From the NCBI GenBank assembly GCA_949361645.1, contig OX442428.1, forward strand, positions 7,228,964 to 7,292,963: a stretch of DNA of 64,000 nt. The letters are read 5' to 3'. Of this stretch, positions 36,021-47,069 are shown piece by piece; position 1 is the first letter of the stretch; the number at the start of each line of letters is the position of its first letter. The stretch is from Spongilla lacustris (Eukaryota > Porifera > Demospongiae > Spongillida > Spongillidae). Under the pieces are notes generated by a model. That model had not been told where the DNA came from. It made no database searches and worked only from the letters and a program-made list of their open reading frames with translations. Both the position numbers and the translations under genes were made by a program.

Positions 36021-38192
36021 CTACACTTTGCCTTGTAGCGAGTATTTCAAAACATTGTTAGCTCCTTTGTTGGCAACATACAAGCATGACGCTTTGGTAT
36101 CTATGGCGACACCACCTGGGGTACTCAGGTCCTTCACTGTGTGGACGCGCCTACCCTTGGGATCAAATACGGCGAGGTGGTCACTCCCACCCTCACTCAC
36201 AAAACTGTGACCATCACCGTCTACTGCTATTCTCGACGGACGCTTCAGGTTGCCGTACTTTCTCAGAAAGCTGCCCCCAGGTGTGAAGACCATGATGCTA
36301 GCTGAGCCATATGCTGCCACGTAGATGTTCCCTTGCACATCCCGAGCGATTCCTCTGGGGAGGTGGAACTCCGTGTTGCCAGGGCCTCTACCGCTGATGG
36401 TCATCAGCCAGGAGCAGTCTCTGTTGAAGGCTTGGATCCTATCATTGTTGCTGTCACTCACGTATATCATGTCACTGGAGTCGATAGCTAGTCCAAATGG
36501 ACCGTTGAACTGACCGTTACTAGAACCATATTCGCCAAACTTTTGCAGGAACTCTCCTTCTGCTGTCAACTTCTGCACACGGTGGTTGAGGAAGTCAGCA
36601 ACGTACAACACGTCCCCACTAATGGCTATGTCCCTGGGCGCATTGAACTGTCCATCACCATGGCCACTGCTTCCAATGGTGTGCTTGAGCCTTCCATTCC
36701 TGTCAAACACATGGATGCTGTTGGTCTTACTCCCCACAAAGATGTCTCCATTCTTATGGACAGCGAGGCACCAGGGAGCCTTCACGTTTGCCAGCTCCCG
36801 CGGTGCATGCAATGTGCTGTAGTCAGGTGTGTGTGGCCTCTGGACATCCACGTCGAAAGGACTGTTCTTCACGTGCTGGCCGTCCATCGTGATGCTGAGG
36901 GAGTGAGGACCCTCACACTGAGGTGTGAGGGTGATGGTGTAGGTGCCATCCCCGCTGTCTTTTGCATGCCCCGAGACGACCATCCCATCGTGCAGCTTGG
37001 ACGTCAGGTCCACCTGTAGATGCATGCCGCCATGACGGTACCTCTCCCTGGCAGAGGTCATTGCACTGACAGTGATATGGTACGGCCTATTCACCTTGGG
37101 TACAGACTTGGATGTCCACGTGCTTGCAGGAGGGTAGGCCGAGGTGTCCTTCACCTGCCCAACTGAAGCTAGGTCGCATGCTAACTCGTCCACCTCCATC
37201 AAAACACTTACGCTGTCCTGGTTGCTAGAATCAAGTGCCACGTCCTTAAATGCCCTCAGCGTATCTGAGAGAGCAGTGGGGAGGAGGTTCTCCATGGACA
37301 CCACTTCCTGGTCACTGTGGGTTTGAAGGGTTTCGAACATCACCTCACAGTACCGTAACAGGTCCTGCTGCATCTTTTGAATCCTTGTCTTACGATACTC
37401 CAAGGTGGCTGCCCTTCTTAGGACGGCACCTTCCAGCTCTGCCAGTAACGACTGCTTCCTTGCCTCCAGCTTACAGCTGAGCTCGTCAAACACCTTGTTC
37501 ACTTTCGTGACATCGCTCTCCTTTGAACTCTCCGTCAGTCTAATAGCCTGGTCAGCACGGTCCATGGCTCCGCCCAACTTGGCAACCACTTCCTGTGCGT
37601 GCTGGAGTGCCCTCCTTATGCCGTCGCGGTGCTCCCTGGCCACGTCACGTATGTCTGCGTGCCTGTGGTCCCTGTGCTCTCCCTTGGCGGCACACTCCCG
37701 GCAGATCATGCTATTGCACGCCTCGCAGTACAGGCTCAGCACCTTGTCGCTGTGCTCCGGCAGCGGGCAGCAGTTGACCACGGGCCTCATCACAGCTAGC
37801 AGCTGCCTGGCCCTCTGCTGATCCAGGAGGACGGTGCTGTGGTTGCCAGGGTGCTGGGCATGACACTCCCTGCACACAAACTGGTGGCACCGGAAGCAGA
37901 AGGCTGATGCAGGGGGGGAGAAGGCACACTTGTCGCAGGAGCCTTGGGCCATCCCGGCCATCTTTACCTCGTAGGTAAGGTGGAGGTTCTTTGGAAGACG
38001 GCTGGCTCCGCCTACTGGGAGGGAGGCATGCCCCTGGCAGGCAGGACACACGACCACCTTCTCTGGCCCTGTGTCCTTTGCCTCTCTGTCGAGGCATTGG
38101 CGACAGAAGGAGTGCAGACATGGCAGGATCCTTGGATCAATGTAAGGCTCAGAGCACAGCTGGCAGGTGACATTTTGTTGAACGGTTTCCAT
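36021..38192 (-). CDS. TRIM-NHL protein (TRIM2/3/71-like)
   Basis: A single coding exon of 723 aa. Order: C3HC4 RING with C10, C13, C25, H27, C30, C33, C49 and C52; B-box 1 (about 83-120) and B-box 2 (about 138-178, CPLPEHSDKVLSLYCEAC); coiled coil (about 185-300); filamin/ABP280 repeat (about 360-455, with DGTYTITLTP and NSPFDVDV); six NHL repeats (about 465-720, e.g. PRDIAISGDVLYVADFLNHR). The family are RING E3 ubiquitin ligases, and some members bind RNA through the NHL propeller. Start choice: the ATG at 38192 sits in GCTGCCATGG a few bases after a 3' splice site (TTTTTTTGTCTTCCAG ending at 38200). The in-frame ATG ten codons upstream lies inside the intron's pyrimidine tract and is rejected. 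A 5'UTR exon must lie upstream. The two-B-box plus filamin plus NHL layout is that of TRIM71/TRIM45-type proteins; orthology was not tested. Confidence 0.92.
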   Translation of the reverse strand: METVQQNVTCQLCSEPYIDPRILPCLHSFCRQCLDREAKDTGPEKVVVCPACQGHASLPVGGASRLPKNLHLTYEVKMAGMAQGSCDKCAFSPPASAFCFRCHQFVCRECHAQHPGNHSTVLLDQQRARQLLAVMRPVVNCCPLPEHSDKVLSLYCEACNSMICRECAAKGEHRDHRHADIRDVAREHRDGIRRALQHAQEVVAKLGGAMDRADQAIRLTESSKESDVTKVNKVFDELSCKLEARKQSLLAELEGAVLRRAATLEYRKTRIQKMQQDLLRYCEVMFETLQTHSDQEVVSMENLLPTALSDTLRAFKDVALDSSNQDSVSVLMEVDELACDLASVGQVKDTSAYPPASTWTSKSVPKVNRPYHITVSAMTSARERYRHGGMHLQVDLTSKLHDGMVVSGHAKDSGDGTYTITLTPQCEGPHSLSITMDGQHVKNSPFDVDVQRPHTPDYSTLHAPRELANVKAPWCLAVHKNGDIFVGSKTNSIHVFDRNGRLKHTIGSSGHGDGQFNAPRDIAISGDVLYVADFLNHRVQKLTAEGEFLQKFGEYGSSNGQFNGPFGLAIDSSDMIYVSDSNNDRIQAFNRDCSWLMTISGRGPGNTEFHLPRGIARDVQGNIYVAAYGSASIMVFTPGGSFLRKYGNLKRPSRIAVDGDGHSFVSEGGSDHLAVFDPKGRRVHTVKDLSTPGGVAIDTKASCLYVANKGANNVLKYSLQGKV

Positions 38193-38199
38193 GGCAGCC

Positions 38200-38216
38200 C
38201 TGGAAGACAAAAAAAC
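38200..38216 (-). other. 3' splice site of the TRIM-NHL 5'UTR intron
   Basis: Reading the minus strand, a run of T then GTCTTCCAG ends at 38200 and the exon begins GGCTGCCATGG. It places the coding start in the second exon. Confidence 0.7.
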
Positions 38217-38219
38217 TCT

Positions 38220-39354
38220 CAAACGTATATATATATATAATTATAATTATACAAATATTTATTGTGTTACCTTGCATGGTAGTAATATAAATAGGTTAAT
38301 TAAAAATAATCACATGGTTTGCAACAAATTAGAATTACTGTTGCTATTTAATTGCTACAATGTATGCACGGAAACAAGCTATAAGAACATACTAGTACTT
38401 GTATAAGAAGACCAAATGAAAACAAAAACACAAGATACCCAGGACAATAATCATGCATCCATTTTAGCATGCTGTGCAATGTGTGTGTAAATGGAAACAT
38501 AGACTATTCAAAACCTTGTCTTGTTGTGTGCACATGACACACTAGACTACCTGGTACCATTGCTTAAAACAGTCAGTAGTCTAGCAATCAATTCAAATGG
38601 TCTAGCATTAAAGCAAGGTTTGGAACACATATGGGGTCCTATTTTATGTTGCCGAACGCGTTGATGAATGACCTTGTACTGCAATCTAACAATGCAAAGG
38701 AGTAATGGGCAATTTAATAATTACTGTGTATAGTTTCATGTGGACTAAATTTTAGTATGTTAAAATCAGACTGTGCTGGACCTATTTTATTCAAAGAGAA
38801 CTTTCAAAATATACAGGGTACATATGTGACAAGTGCCTTCTATAGTATATGCTTGTACTATGTTAACCATGCCAGCTCAAATTTGAAAGATCGAAATATT
38901 ATGATCATATGAAAGCAAACGATGAAATATTACTTTAATAAAACGCGTAAATGGATATGGCCGCCGTGTGTGCATCAAGCCGGTATTAGCCAGGTTTATA
39001 CAAATACAAGGCATTACATGGCTCACATTGTCACACCAGTCACTACCTATCAAGCAGTTGGTCAGTTGGTACAAAACATTATACTCGTCTGCTTACCTGT
39101 GATCATTAATGCCCCACCAATCGCCTAGCCACTTATGGCAGCCGGGCAGGGATTCGTGCCTACGGCTAGCTACGACCTACGTACACGTATCACGTGAATG
39201 CCATACATGTACAAGTCCCACGGTTGGACCCACAGGAATGACTGAGTCACGCTCAGTATGTAAACAATTAAACAAGCTCAGCGCGTAGTACCGGTATTAC
39301 GTATATACGTGTCGTGCAGAATAGGAAGTCAGTTTAGGCCTACGCCCCCATTTA

Positions 39355-39418
<64 letters not shown>

Positions 39419-39780
39419 CACACACACACACACACCATAGATTGATCAATCTATGCACACACACACACTGACAAAGTGGAGTACTCGTAGTTAAAGGTGA
39501 TCATAGTACACTAGGCAATATGTTGTGTGCAACTCAAATGAATATGGGTAAAAGTTGCTACTAGAGTTGTACGCATACTAGTACTGATATTCGTTTGAGT
39601 TGCATGCAGTGTATGATGGCCTTAATTAGAATGCAGGTTGTGACCATAAACCCTTGCCCAGTGGCCACTGTGTGTGCCCTTATAATTAGCAGAACCAACA
39701 TTTTTTTAAAAGGCATCACACCACGCAACAGGACTTTACAACAGTTACACAGATGTATTCAATGTGGTTATCATGGTAGC
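38220..39780. other. Intergenic, no gene recognised
   Basis: AT-rich DNA probably holding the 5'UTR intron, first exon and promoter of the TRIM-NHL gene. The only clear structure is a (CA)n tract at 39355-39434, followed by a short ATTGATCAAT palindrome. Short open frames show no motifs. Confidence 0.5.
39355..39434. repeat. (CA)n microsatellite
   Basis: About 80 bp of CACACA with one CG interruption. Confidence 0.95.
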
Positions 39781-42700
39781 TTAAGTAAGGAAGACAATGC
39801 AAGTCACCATGACAACCAGCCATGTTGCCAGGCCAAACATTATTCCAGCAATGTTAAAGGCTAGAGCAGATCTCTCTGTGGACCTCATCCTAAAAATGTC
39901 TCCATCTCTCTCAGCTTCTGCAGACTGGAAGAAGGGTTGAAAGGAGAGGGGAGGAGGGGAAGAAAAGGGAAGTGGGAGGGGAGAGAAGAGGGAGAGGAAG
40001 TAGGAGGGGAGGTGAGTGGGAGGGGAGAGAAGAGGGAGAGGAAGTAGGAGGGAGGTGAGTGGGAGGGGAGAGAAGAAGGAGAGGAAGTGGGAGGGGAAGT
40101 GGGAGGGGAGGTGAGTGGGAGGGGAGAGGAGAGGAGAGGAGGGGAGAGGAAAGGGGACGTGGGAGGTAAAGGAAAAGAAGAGGGCGATGAAGCCAAGAGG
40201 AGGTGTGGGAAGCCTTGTGCATACACCCAACAGGTGACCAAATCAGTGAAGCCTACACATGCATATGTGAGACACAGCAAACAAATGATAATGGCTAGCT
40301 ATATCCCAAAGTGAAATACTTTCAAATAGTTATGGTACAATGCTCACAGGTTACTGAAAGTTGACACCACGAAATGGGGGGAAAAACAGTACACGTTCTC
40401 ATTAGTAGCTTCAATTTGTTTTGCTGTTTAGAAATCACTTTTGAAGGGCCATTATGAGATGAAACAAGTGGTAAATTTAAAAAGGAAAAGCATCCAGTTG
40501 TTATGTTGGTGAAGATATGCCATTTTTTCAATGTTCACAACTCCAAGTCTGTGCATGATGTCAGCCGTACAAAGTCTATTAACGAGGGTTCATAACCAGG
40601 CTTCATAACAAGGGTTCATAACCAGGCTTCATAACCAGGGTTCATAACCAGGCTTCATAACCAGGGTTCATGATACAAGATGACCAGGGTACACTAGCAC
40701 ATGATAATCTAGGCACACAATAACGTAAATGATAACCGGAGCACACAATAACTAGAGCGATAACTAGGGCACATGATAACTAGGGCACATGATAACTAGG
40801 GCACATGATAACTAGGGCACATGATAACTAGGGCACATGATAACTAGGGCACATGATAACTAGGGCACATTATAACTAGGGCACATGATAACTAGGCCAC
40901 ATGATATCTGGTGACCACATGATATCTGGTGACCACATGATAACCAGAGCACATGATAACCAGAGCACATGATAACTAGGGTACATGATAACTAGGGCAC
41001 ATGATAACTAGGGCACATGATAACTAGGGCACATGATAACTAGGGCACATGATAACTAGGGCACACGATAACTACATGTAGGGCACATGATAACTAGGGC
41101 ACATGATAATTAGGGCACACAATAACTAGGGCACATGATAACTAGGGCACATGATAACTAGGGCACATGATAACTAGGGCACACAATAACTAGGGCACAT
41201 GATAACTAGGGCACACGATAACTAGGGCACATGATAACTAGGGCACACGATAACTAGGGCACACGATAACTAGGGCACATGATAACTAGGGCACATGATA
41301 ACTAGGGCACATGATAACTAGGGCACATGATAACTAGGGCACATGATAACTAGGGCACATTATAACTAGGGCACATGATAACTAGGCCACATGATATCTG
41401 GTGACCACATGATATCTGGTGACCACATGATAACCAGAGCACATGATAACCAGAGCACATGATAACTAGGGTACATGATAACTAGGGCACATGATAACTA
41501 GGGCACATGATAACTAGGGCACATGATAACTAGGGCACATGATAACTAGGGCACACGATAACTACATGTAGGGCACATGATAACTAGGGCACATGATAAT
41601 TAGGGCACACAATAACTAGGGCACATGATAACTAGGGCACATGATAACTAGGGCACATGATAACTAGGGCACACAATAACTAGGGCACATGATAACTAGG
41701 GCACACGATAACTAGGGCACATGATAACTAGGGCACACGATAACTAGGGCACATGATAACTAGGGCACACGATAACCAGAGCACATGATAACTGGGCACA
41801 TGATAACTAGGGCACACGATAACTAGGGCACATGATAACCAGAGCACATGATAACTAGGGCACACGATAACTAGGGCACACGACAACTAGGGCACATGAT
41901 AACCAGAGCACATGATAACTAGGGCACACGATAACTAGGGCACACGATAACTAGGGCACATGATAACTAGGGCACACGATAACTAGGGCACATGATAACC
42001 AGAGCACATGATAACTAGGGCACATGATAACTAGGGCACATGATAACTACGGCACATAATAACTAGGGCACGTGATAACTAGGGCACATGATAACTAGGG
42101 CACATGATAACTAGGGCACATGATAACTAGGGCACACGATAACTAGGGCACATGATAACTAGGGCACATGATAACTAGGGCACATGATAACTAGGGCACA
42201 CGATAACTAGGGCACACGATAACTAGGGCACATGATAACTAGGGTACATGATAACTAGGGCACATGATAACTAGGGCACACGATATCTAGACAACCAGAG
42301 CACATGATAACAAGCTTAAATAACTCTTTCAGAGGTGACACACTTACATTGTGTAGCTCACCGGTATGCCTAGGGCCACACCCACTATTCTAACCCCGAA
42401 ATACTTATCTAAACAACCACGCCCACACCGATATCCACCTGTAGATTGGTTTTAAAAACCACCAGAACTACCAGTTAACCATCATAATTCAGATGTGACC
42501 ACACATACTGCAGAAATAAGCATGCATCAGCATTTGCATTTTGCCCAATCATTATTAAAAATTACATGTAAACGCGATTAATATTACAATAACTAATATT
42601 CAATGTATGTGTATTATTAGCCTTGTGTGCCATGATGTAATATTACATCATGGCATGCCAGACTAGTGTACTATTCAGATTGTGGCATTAATGTGAATAG

Positions 42701-45700
42701 CAGCTTGTACAATATTCCAATTCGCACTACAAAAGCAGGACACACAATAACATTAAGACACCAAGAGCTGTTAACACTAACTAAATTTCTTTTATTTTGG
42801 AAACTGTCTAAAGTAGTCACCTTCTTGTGATGACCTAACCCAGAGCCCTTTGAAGAGCAGCCCCACATACTCATGATAACCCAGAGCCCTTTGTAGAGCA
42901 GCACCACATACTCATGATAACCCAGAGCCCATTGAAGAGCAGTCCCACATACTCACGATAACCCAGAGCCCTTTGTAGAGCAGTCCCACATACTCATGAT
43001 AACCCAGAGCCCTTTGAAGAGCAGCCCCACATACTCATGATAACCCAGAGCCCTTTGTAGAGCAGCACCACATACTCATGATAACCCAGAGCCCATTGAA
43101 GAGCAGTCCCACATACTCACGATAACCCAGAGCCCTTTGTAGAGCAGTCCCACATACTCATGATAACCCAGAGCCCTTTGAAGAGCAGCCCCACATACTC
43201 ATGATAACCCAGAGCCCTTTGTAGAGCAGCCCCACATACTCATGATAACCCAGAGCCCTTTGAAGAGCAGCACCACATACTCATGATAACCCAGAGCCCT
43301 TTGTAGAGCAGCCCCACATACTCATGATAACCCAGAGCCCTTTGTAGAGCAGCCCCACATACTCATGATATGGCTGGTACGCAGAGGTGACCTACTAACT
43401 CAGGTGACCATTAATGGCAGGTACCACTGTAATTACCTTTCAATTATATATTAAGAAATCCTATGACTATGTGATTATACAGATGTAGCTAACCCACCAT
43501 CACATACACACACACACTACACACAGCAACACATACCACACACACACTGTTGTACATGTAGGAACTCCTCAAAACCAGCCCGCCAACCACCCCCTCCTTC
43601 CTTTTGACCAACCATCACTACTAGACTCCTCCCCTCCCTCCCTCCCTCCCTCCCTCCCTCCCTCCCTCCCTCCCTCCCTCCCTCCCTCCCTCCCTCCCTC
43701 CCTCCCTCCCTCCCTCCCTCCCTCCCTCACTCACCTGCCATGCACAGTAGATGGCTGGTATGGTGAACAGTAAGGCAGACCACGTAGCACACAGCAGACA
43801 TATCAATGTGGTAGTCACGGATACGGCCATGAAATGGTCCCTCCCCCAGCTTCGGTTTGTATGAATAATGCTCATACGGTCTCTTACCAGTACTGGTGAT
43901 GGCTACATGGGGAGGAGGGAGAGGAAAGGGGGGAAATAGAGAGAGGGAAGGGGAGGGAAGGGGTAAAAGGAGAGGGAAGGGGAGAAAGGAGAGGGAAGGG
44001 GAGGAGGGAGATGGAGGGGGAGGAGGGAGAGGGAAGGGGAGGAGAGAAAGGGAAGGGGAGGATAGAGAGGGAAGGGGAGGAGGGAGAGGGAAGGGGAGGA
44101 GGGAGAGGGAAGGGAGGAGGGAGAGGGAAGGGGAGGAGGGAGAGGGAAGGGGAGGAGGGAGAGGGAAGGGGAGGAGGGAGAGGAAAGGGGAGGAGGGAGA
44201 GGGAAGGGGAGGAGGGAGAGGGAAAGGGAGGAGGGAGAGGGAAGGGAGGAGGGAGAGGGAAGGGGAGGAGGGAGAGGGAAGGGGAAGAGGGAGAGGGAAG
44301 GGGAGGAGAGAGAGGGAAGGGGAGGAGGGAGAGGGAAGGGGAGGAGGGAGGGGAGGGGGAAAAGAAGGTGTGGGGGAAAGGGAAGCTGGGATGAAGCTAC
44401 TGAAGTGATGTACACACATTGGCTGGGTGTTTCAGTAGCTGACCAGCCACAAAACCAAATCAATTAATGTTTTTTTTTACTAACATCAGTACACACCATG
44501 CCAAAGTAGGTCACATCCTATCAACAGCCCAGGCTGACAAGAGGGGCCCCAGACCCTACCCAACAGCCCAGGCTGACAAGAGGGGCCCCAGACCCTACCC
44601 AACAGCCCAGGCTGACAAGAGGGGGCCCAGACCCTACCCAACAGCCCAGGCTGACAAGAGGGGGCCCAGACCCTACCCAACAGCCCAGGCTGACAAGAGG
44701 GGCCCCAGACCCTACCCAACAGCCCAGGCTGACAAGAGGCGGCCCAGACCCTACCCAACAGCACCGGTACATACCTGGTACGAGGTTGCATCATAGGGTG
44801 GGGGGAGGAGCCCTTCAGTGTCTTACGAAGAAAAAAACAAATACAACACTTGTAAACAGTTTCCATGTTACAGCATACCTGCTTCAGATACTGGAGTGTC
44901 ATACTGGTGCTCAGCTAACTGCTGTGGCCATGAGTTACGTAGGCAGGCATCCTGTCCCTGGGGAGGAGTGGACTGGGGAGGAGTAGCCTGGGGAGGTGTG
45001 GCCCCAGCGTAAGGCTGCACAGTGGTAGGGTAAGGTATTATGAAGGGTGTGCCCTGGGGAGGCCAGGTCCCTCCCTGAACTGCACTAGTACCAGGCCGGG
45101 GGCCAACTGGATAGAAGGCATGAGGCGTGGAGTGAAGAGGAAAGTTATGGTGTGCTCCAAATGTTGGCTGGTTGGCAGGTGGTGGCTGGATTGAGGGAGG
45201 ATACTGATACATGAAGCCTGCTGTTTGGTACTGTGGGGCATAGCCATAGGGGAACTGGCACATGTAAGTGACAAATGGAGGTTGGCCAGGTATGACAGGA
45301 CCTTGCCCTGGTGCCAATGTGGGACCTTGAGGGACCTGCCCTGGTGCCAATGTGGGACCTTGAGGGACCTGCCCTGGTGCCAATGTGGGACCTTGAGGGA
45401 CCTGCCCTGGTGCCAATGTGGGACCTTGAGGGACCTGCCCTGGTGCCAATGTGGGACCTTGAGGGACCTGCCCTGGTGCCAATGTGGGACCTTGAGGGAC
45501 CTGCCCTGGTGCCAATGTGGGACTTTGAACACTCTGGCCCTGGGATGTACATGTAGGACCTTGAACAGTCTGACCCTGGGATGTAGGACCTTGAACAGTC
45601 TGTCCCTGGGATGTAGGGGCTTGAACAGTCTGACCCTGGGACGTAGGGGCTTGAACAGTCTGTCCCTGGGATGTAGGGGCTTGAACAGTCTGACCCTGGG

Positions 45701-46088
45701 ACGTAGGGGCATGAACAGTCTGACCCTGGGATGTAGGGGCTTGAAGAACAGTCTGTCCCTGGGCTGTTGAGACGTGAGAGGCTTGGTTTTGCTGGACTTG
45801 CTCGGGGCCATGCTTTCCAGAGCCATCTTGTAGCACAGAACGGCTTGATGTTGTCTGGTCCCCCGTCATGGCAGTGGGCTGATGTACCTCGACCTGGTCA
45901 GCGTGCTCCGTGCCACTGGAAAGTACCTCGCCTGTGTGGAGAGGGTGTTCATAAGGCGATCTTCGCATATTCCCGACCCCGCTGTTTAATACTACGAAAC
46001 TAGAAAAACCTTGACCATAGATATTAAAGATCGAGTGCGCGTATAAAAAGCGCTTGCCTGGAAAACGGTCAGCCGGCCATGCGGCCAA
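39781..46088 (-). CDS. Proline-rich dispanin/CD225-like membrane protein
   Basis: Four exons on the minus strand: 46088-44879, 44821-44775, 43902-43735 and 39924-39781, phases 1,0,0, about 522 aa. Residues 1-403 are Pro/Gln-rich and cytosolic in dispanins. They include about eight copies of a SQGQTVQAPT-type 10-mer, seven of an 11-mer (APGQVPQGPTL), then Tyr/Pro-rich sequence (PYGYAPQYQ, FMYQYPPSIQPPP). Exon 2 gives LLPPPYDATSYQ. Exons 3-4 give two C-terminal hydrophobic helices (VTTTLICLLCATWSALLFTI and NIAGIMFGLATWLVVMVTCI) separated by AERDGDIFRMRSTERSALAF, the CD225 loop pattern. The start is the first ATG after an in-frame TAA, but a CCACACAG acceptor at about 45932 could begin the exon later. 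All introns are repeat-filled. The family includes IFITM, PRRT and SynDIG proteins; the role here is unknown. Confidence 0.72.
39935..40195 (-). repeat. Purine/pyrimidine minisatellite
   Basis: GGGAGGGGAGAGAAGAGGGAG-type repeats (C/T on the gene strand) directly upstream of the last exon of the dispanin-like gene, where they form part of its pyrimidine tract. Confidence 0.85.
40580..40680. repeat. 26-bp tandem repeat
   Basis: Alternating GGGTTCATAACCAGG and CTTCATAACCA phrases. Lies inside intron 3 of the dispanin-like gene. Confidence 0.8.
40735..42312. repeat. 16-bp satellite with higher-order structure
   Basis: Close to 100 copies of GATAACTAGGGCACAT with variants (CACACG, CCAGAG, ATTAGGG). 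A marker block with GATATCTGGTGACCACAT occurs at about 40905 and again about 490 bp later, so a segment of roughly 30 units was itself duplicated. Lies in intron 3 of the dispanin-like gene. Confidence 0.95.
42628..42655. repeat. 28-bp perfect palindrome
   Basis: TGCCATGATGTAAT and its complement with no spacer, in intron 3 of the dispanin-like gene. Confidence 0.8.
42836..43370. repeat. 41-bp minisatellite
   Basis: About 13 units of 41 bp (CCAGAGCCCTTTGAAGAGCA then GCCCCACATACTCATGATAAC). Variants alternate TTGAAG/TTGTAG and GCCCC/GCACC/GTCCC in a repeating order, suggesting block duplication. Confidence 0.95.
43625..43728. repeat. (CCCT)n microsatellite
   Basis: About 100 bp of pure CCCT/GGGA repeat abutting the exon 3 donor of the dispanin-like gene, so it forms the first part of intron 3. 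Confidence 0.95.
43905..44365. repeat. 19-bp homopurine minisatellite
   Basis: GAGAGGGAAGGGGAGGAGG repeated about 24 times with 18-bp variants. The plus strand is almost exclusively purine. It supplies the pyrimidine tract before exon 3 (minus strand). Apparent long reading frames on both strands are artefacts. Confidence 0.95.
44524..44762. repeat. 39-bp minisatellite
   Basis: Six copies of a 39-bp unit starting CAGCCCAGGCTGACAAGAGG in intron 2 of the dispanin-like gene. As 39 is a multiple of three, both strands stay open, but splice signals place it in an intron. Confidence 0.95.
45299..45531 (-). repeat. Coding 33-bp repeat
   Basis: Seven near-identical 33-bp units within exon 1, encoding the APGQVPQGPTL 11-mer on the minus strand. 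Confidence 0.95.
45550..45765 (-). repeat. Coding 30-bp repeat
   Basis: About seven to eight units encoding SQGQTVQAPT-like 10-mers, next to the 33-bp array in exon 1. Confidence 0.9.
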
Positions 46089-46490
46089 ATTAATGGGCTA
46101 AAAATGGCGTCTGTCTAGCGTTGTGAAACATGGGGTGTCTATAAACCTCTCAAACTCCTTCATATTACCCTTACTACGTAACGTACTCTTACATCCTGGC
46201 AGCAATAACTAATTTTCACGACTATTAAAATCGAATAACACGTGTTTATGATTGAGAATGGCGACGGTCAGGCAGACTGTCAGAGACTGACTCTTGAAGC
46301 CACTTTTGCCTCGGAGCAAAGGAAAGGGAAGCTTGATACCGATACTAAAAAGAGGCTACTCTTGCCACACGGTCCGCTCCATCTTCTTAAATGCCATACT
46401 TGATCGCGCAACTTACTGTGACGCACCTGGTACCAGCATTACACCACTGAACTTCGTTACTGGACAACTGTGGTACGTATATATATGGTC
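46089..46490. promoter_or_regulatory. Probable promoter region of the dispanin-like gene
   Basis: Non-repetitive DNA immediately upstream of the exon 1 ATG (minus strand). No TATA box or named element can be claimed. A plus-strand open frame here (46294 onward) runs into the microsatellite and shows no motif. Confidence 0.3.
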
Positions 46491-46494
46491 AAAG

Positions 46495-46995
46495 CAGTAT
46501 CTCCTCCCCTTACAACCACTACTCCTACTTCTCCCCTTACCCCTACTCCTACTTCTCCCCTTACCCCTACTCCTCCCCTTACTAGTACTTACTACTACCC
46601 CTACTCCTCCCCTTACTAGTACTTACTACTACCCCTACTCCTCCCCTTACCTACCACAACCCCTATTCTTCACCTAGCCTACTATTACCCCTACTCCTCC
46701 TCTAGTGGTAGGTAGGGGAACAGTAGGGGGAGTAAGGGGAGGAGTTGGTGTAATAGTCCTACTCTTCCCTACACCTACTCCTCCCCTTACCTATCACTAC
46801 CCCTACTGTTCCCCTTATCTACTACTAAGGGCAATAGTAGGTAAGGGGAGGAGTAGGGGTAGAGAAGAGTAGGGGTTACCTATCACCACCCCTACTCTTC
46901 CCCTTACTCCCTTTATCTACTATTATACCAACTCCTTACTACCCCTACTGTTCCCCTTACCTACCACTAGGGGAGGAGTAGGGGTAATAGTAGTG
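46495..46995. repeat. CCCCTACTCCT repeat field with inverted copies
   Basis: CCCCTTACTACTA- and CCCCTACTCCT-like units, with inverted stretches (GGGGAGGAGTAGGGG) at about 46700-46740, 46820-46870 and 46970-46990. Confidence 0.9.
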
Positions 46996-47069
46996 GTATG
47001 GTAACAGCCATCAAGTGTAATGATTATCTGAACCATGTAGATGTAGGAGACCTTGTACACAATAGGGAT

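Noticed and set aside
38193..38222. Upstream in-frame ATG of the TRIM-NHL gene
   Set aside because: It lies in the T-rich tract of a strong 3' splice site, so it is intronic.
43896..44463. Open frames of 127-230 codons on both strands (Gly/Arg/Glu or Pro/Ser-rich)
   Set aside because: Produced by the homopurine minisatellite. The 230-codon minus frame reads dispanin exon 3 in the wrong frame and loses the transmembrane helix.
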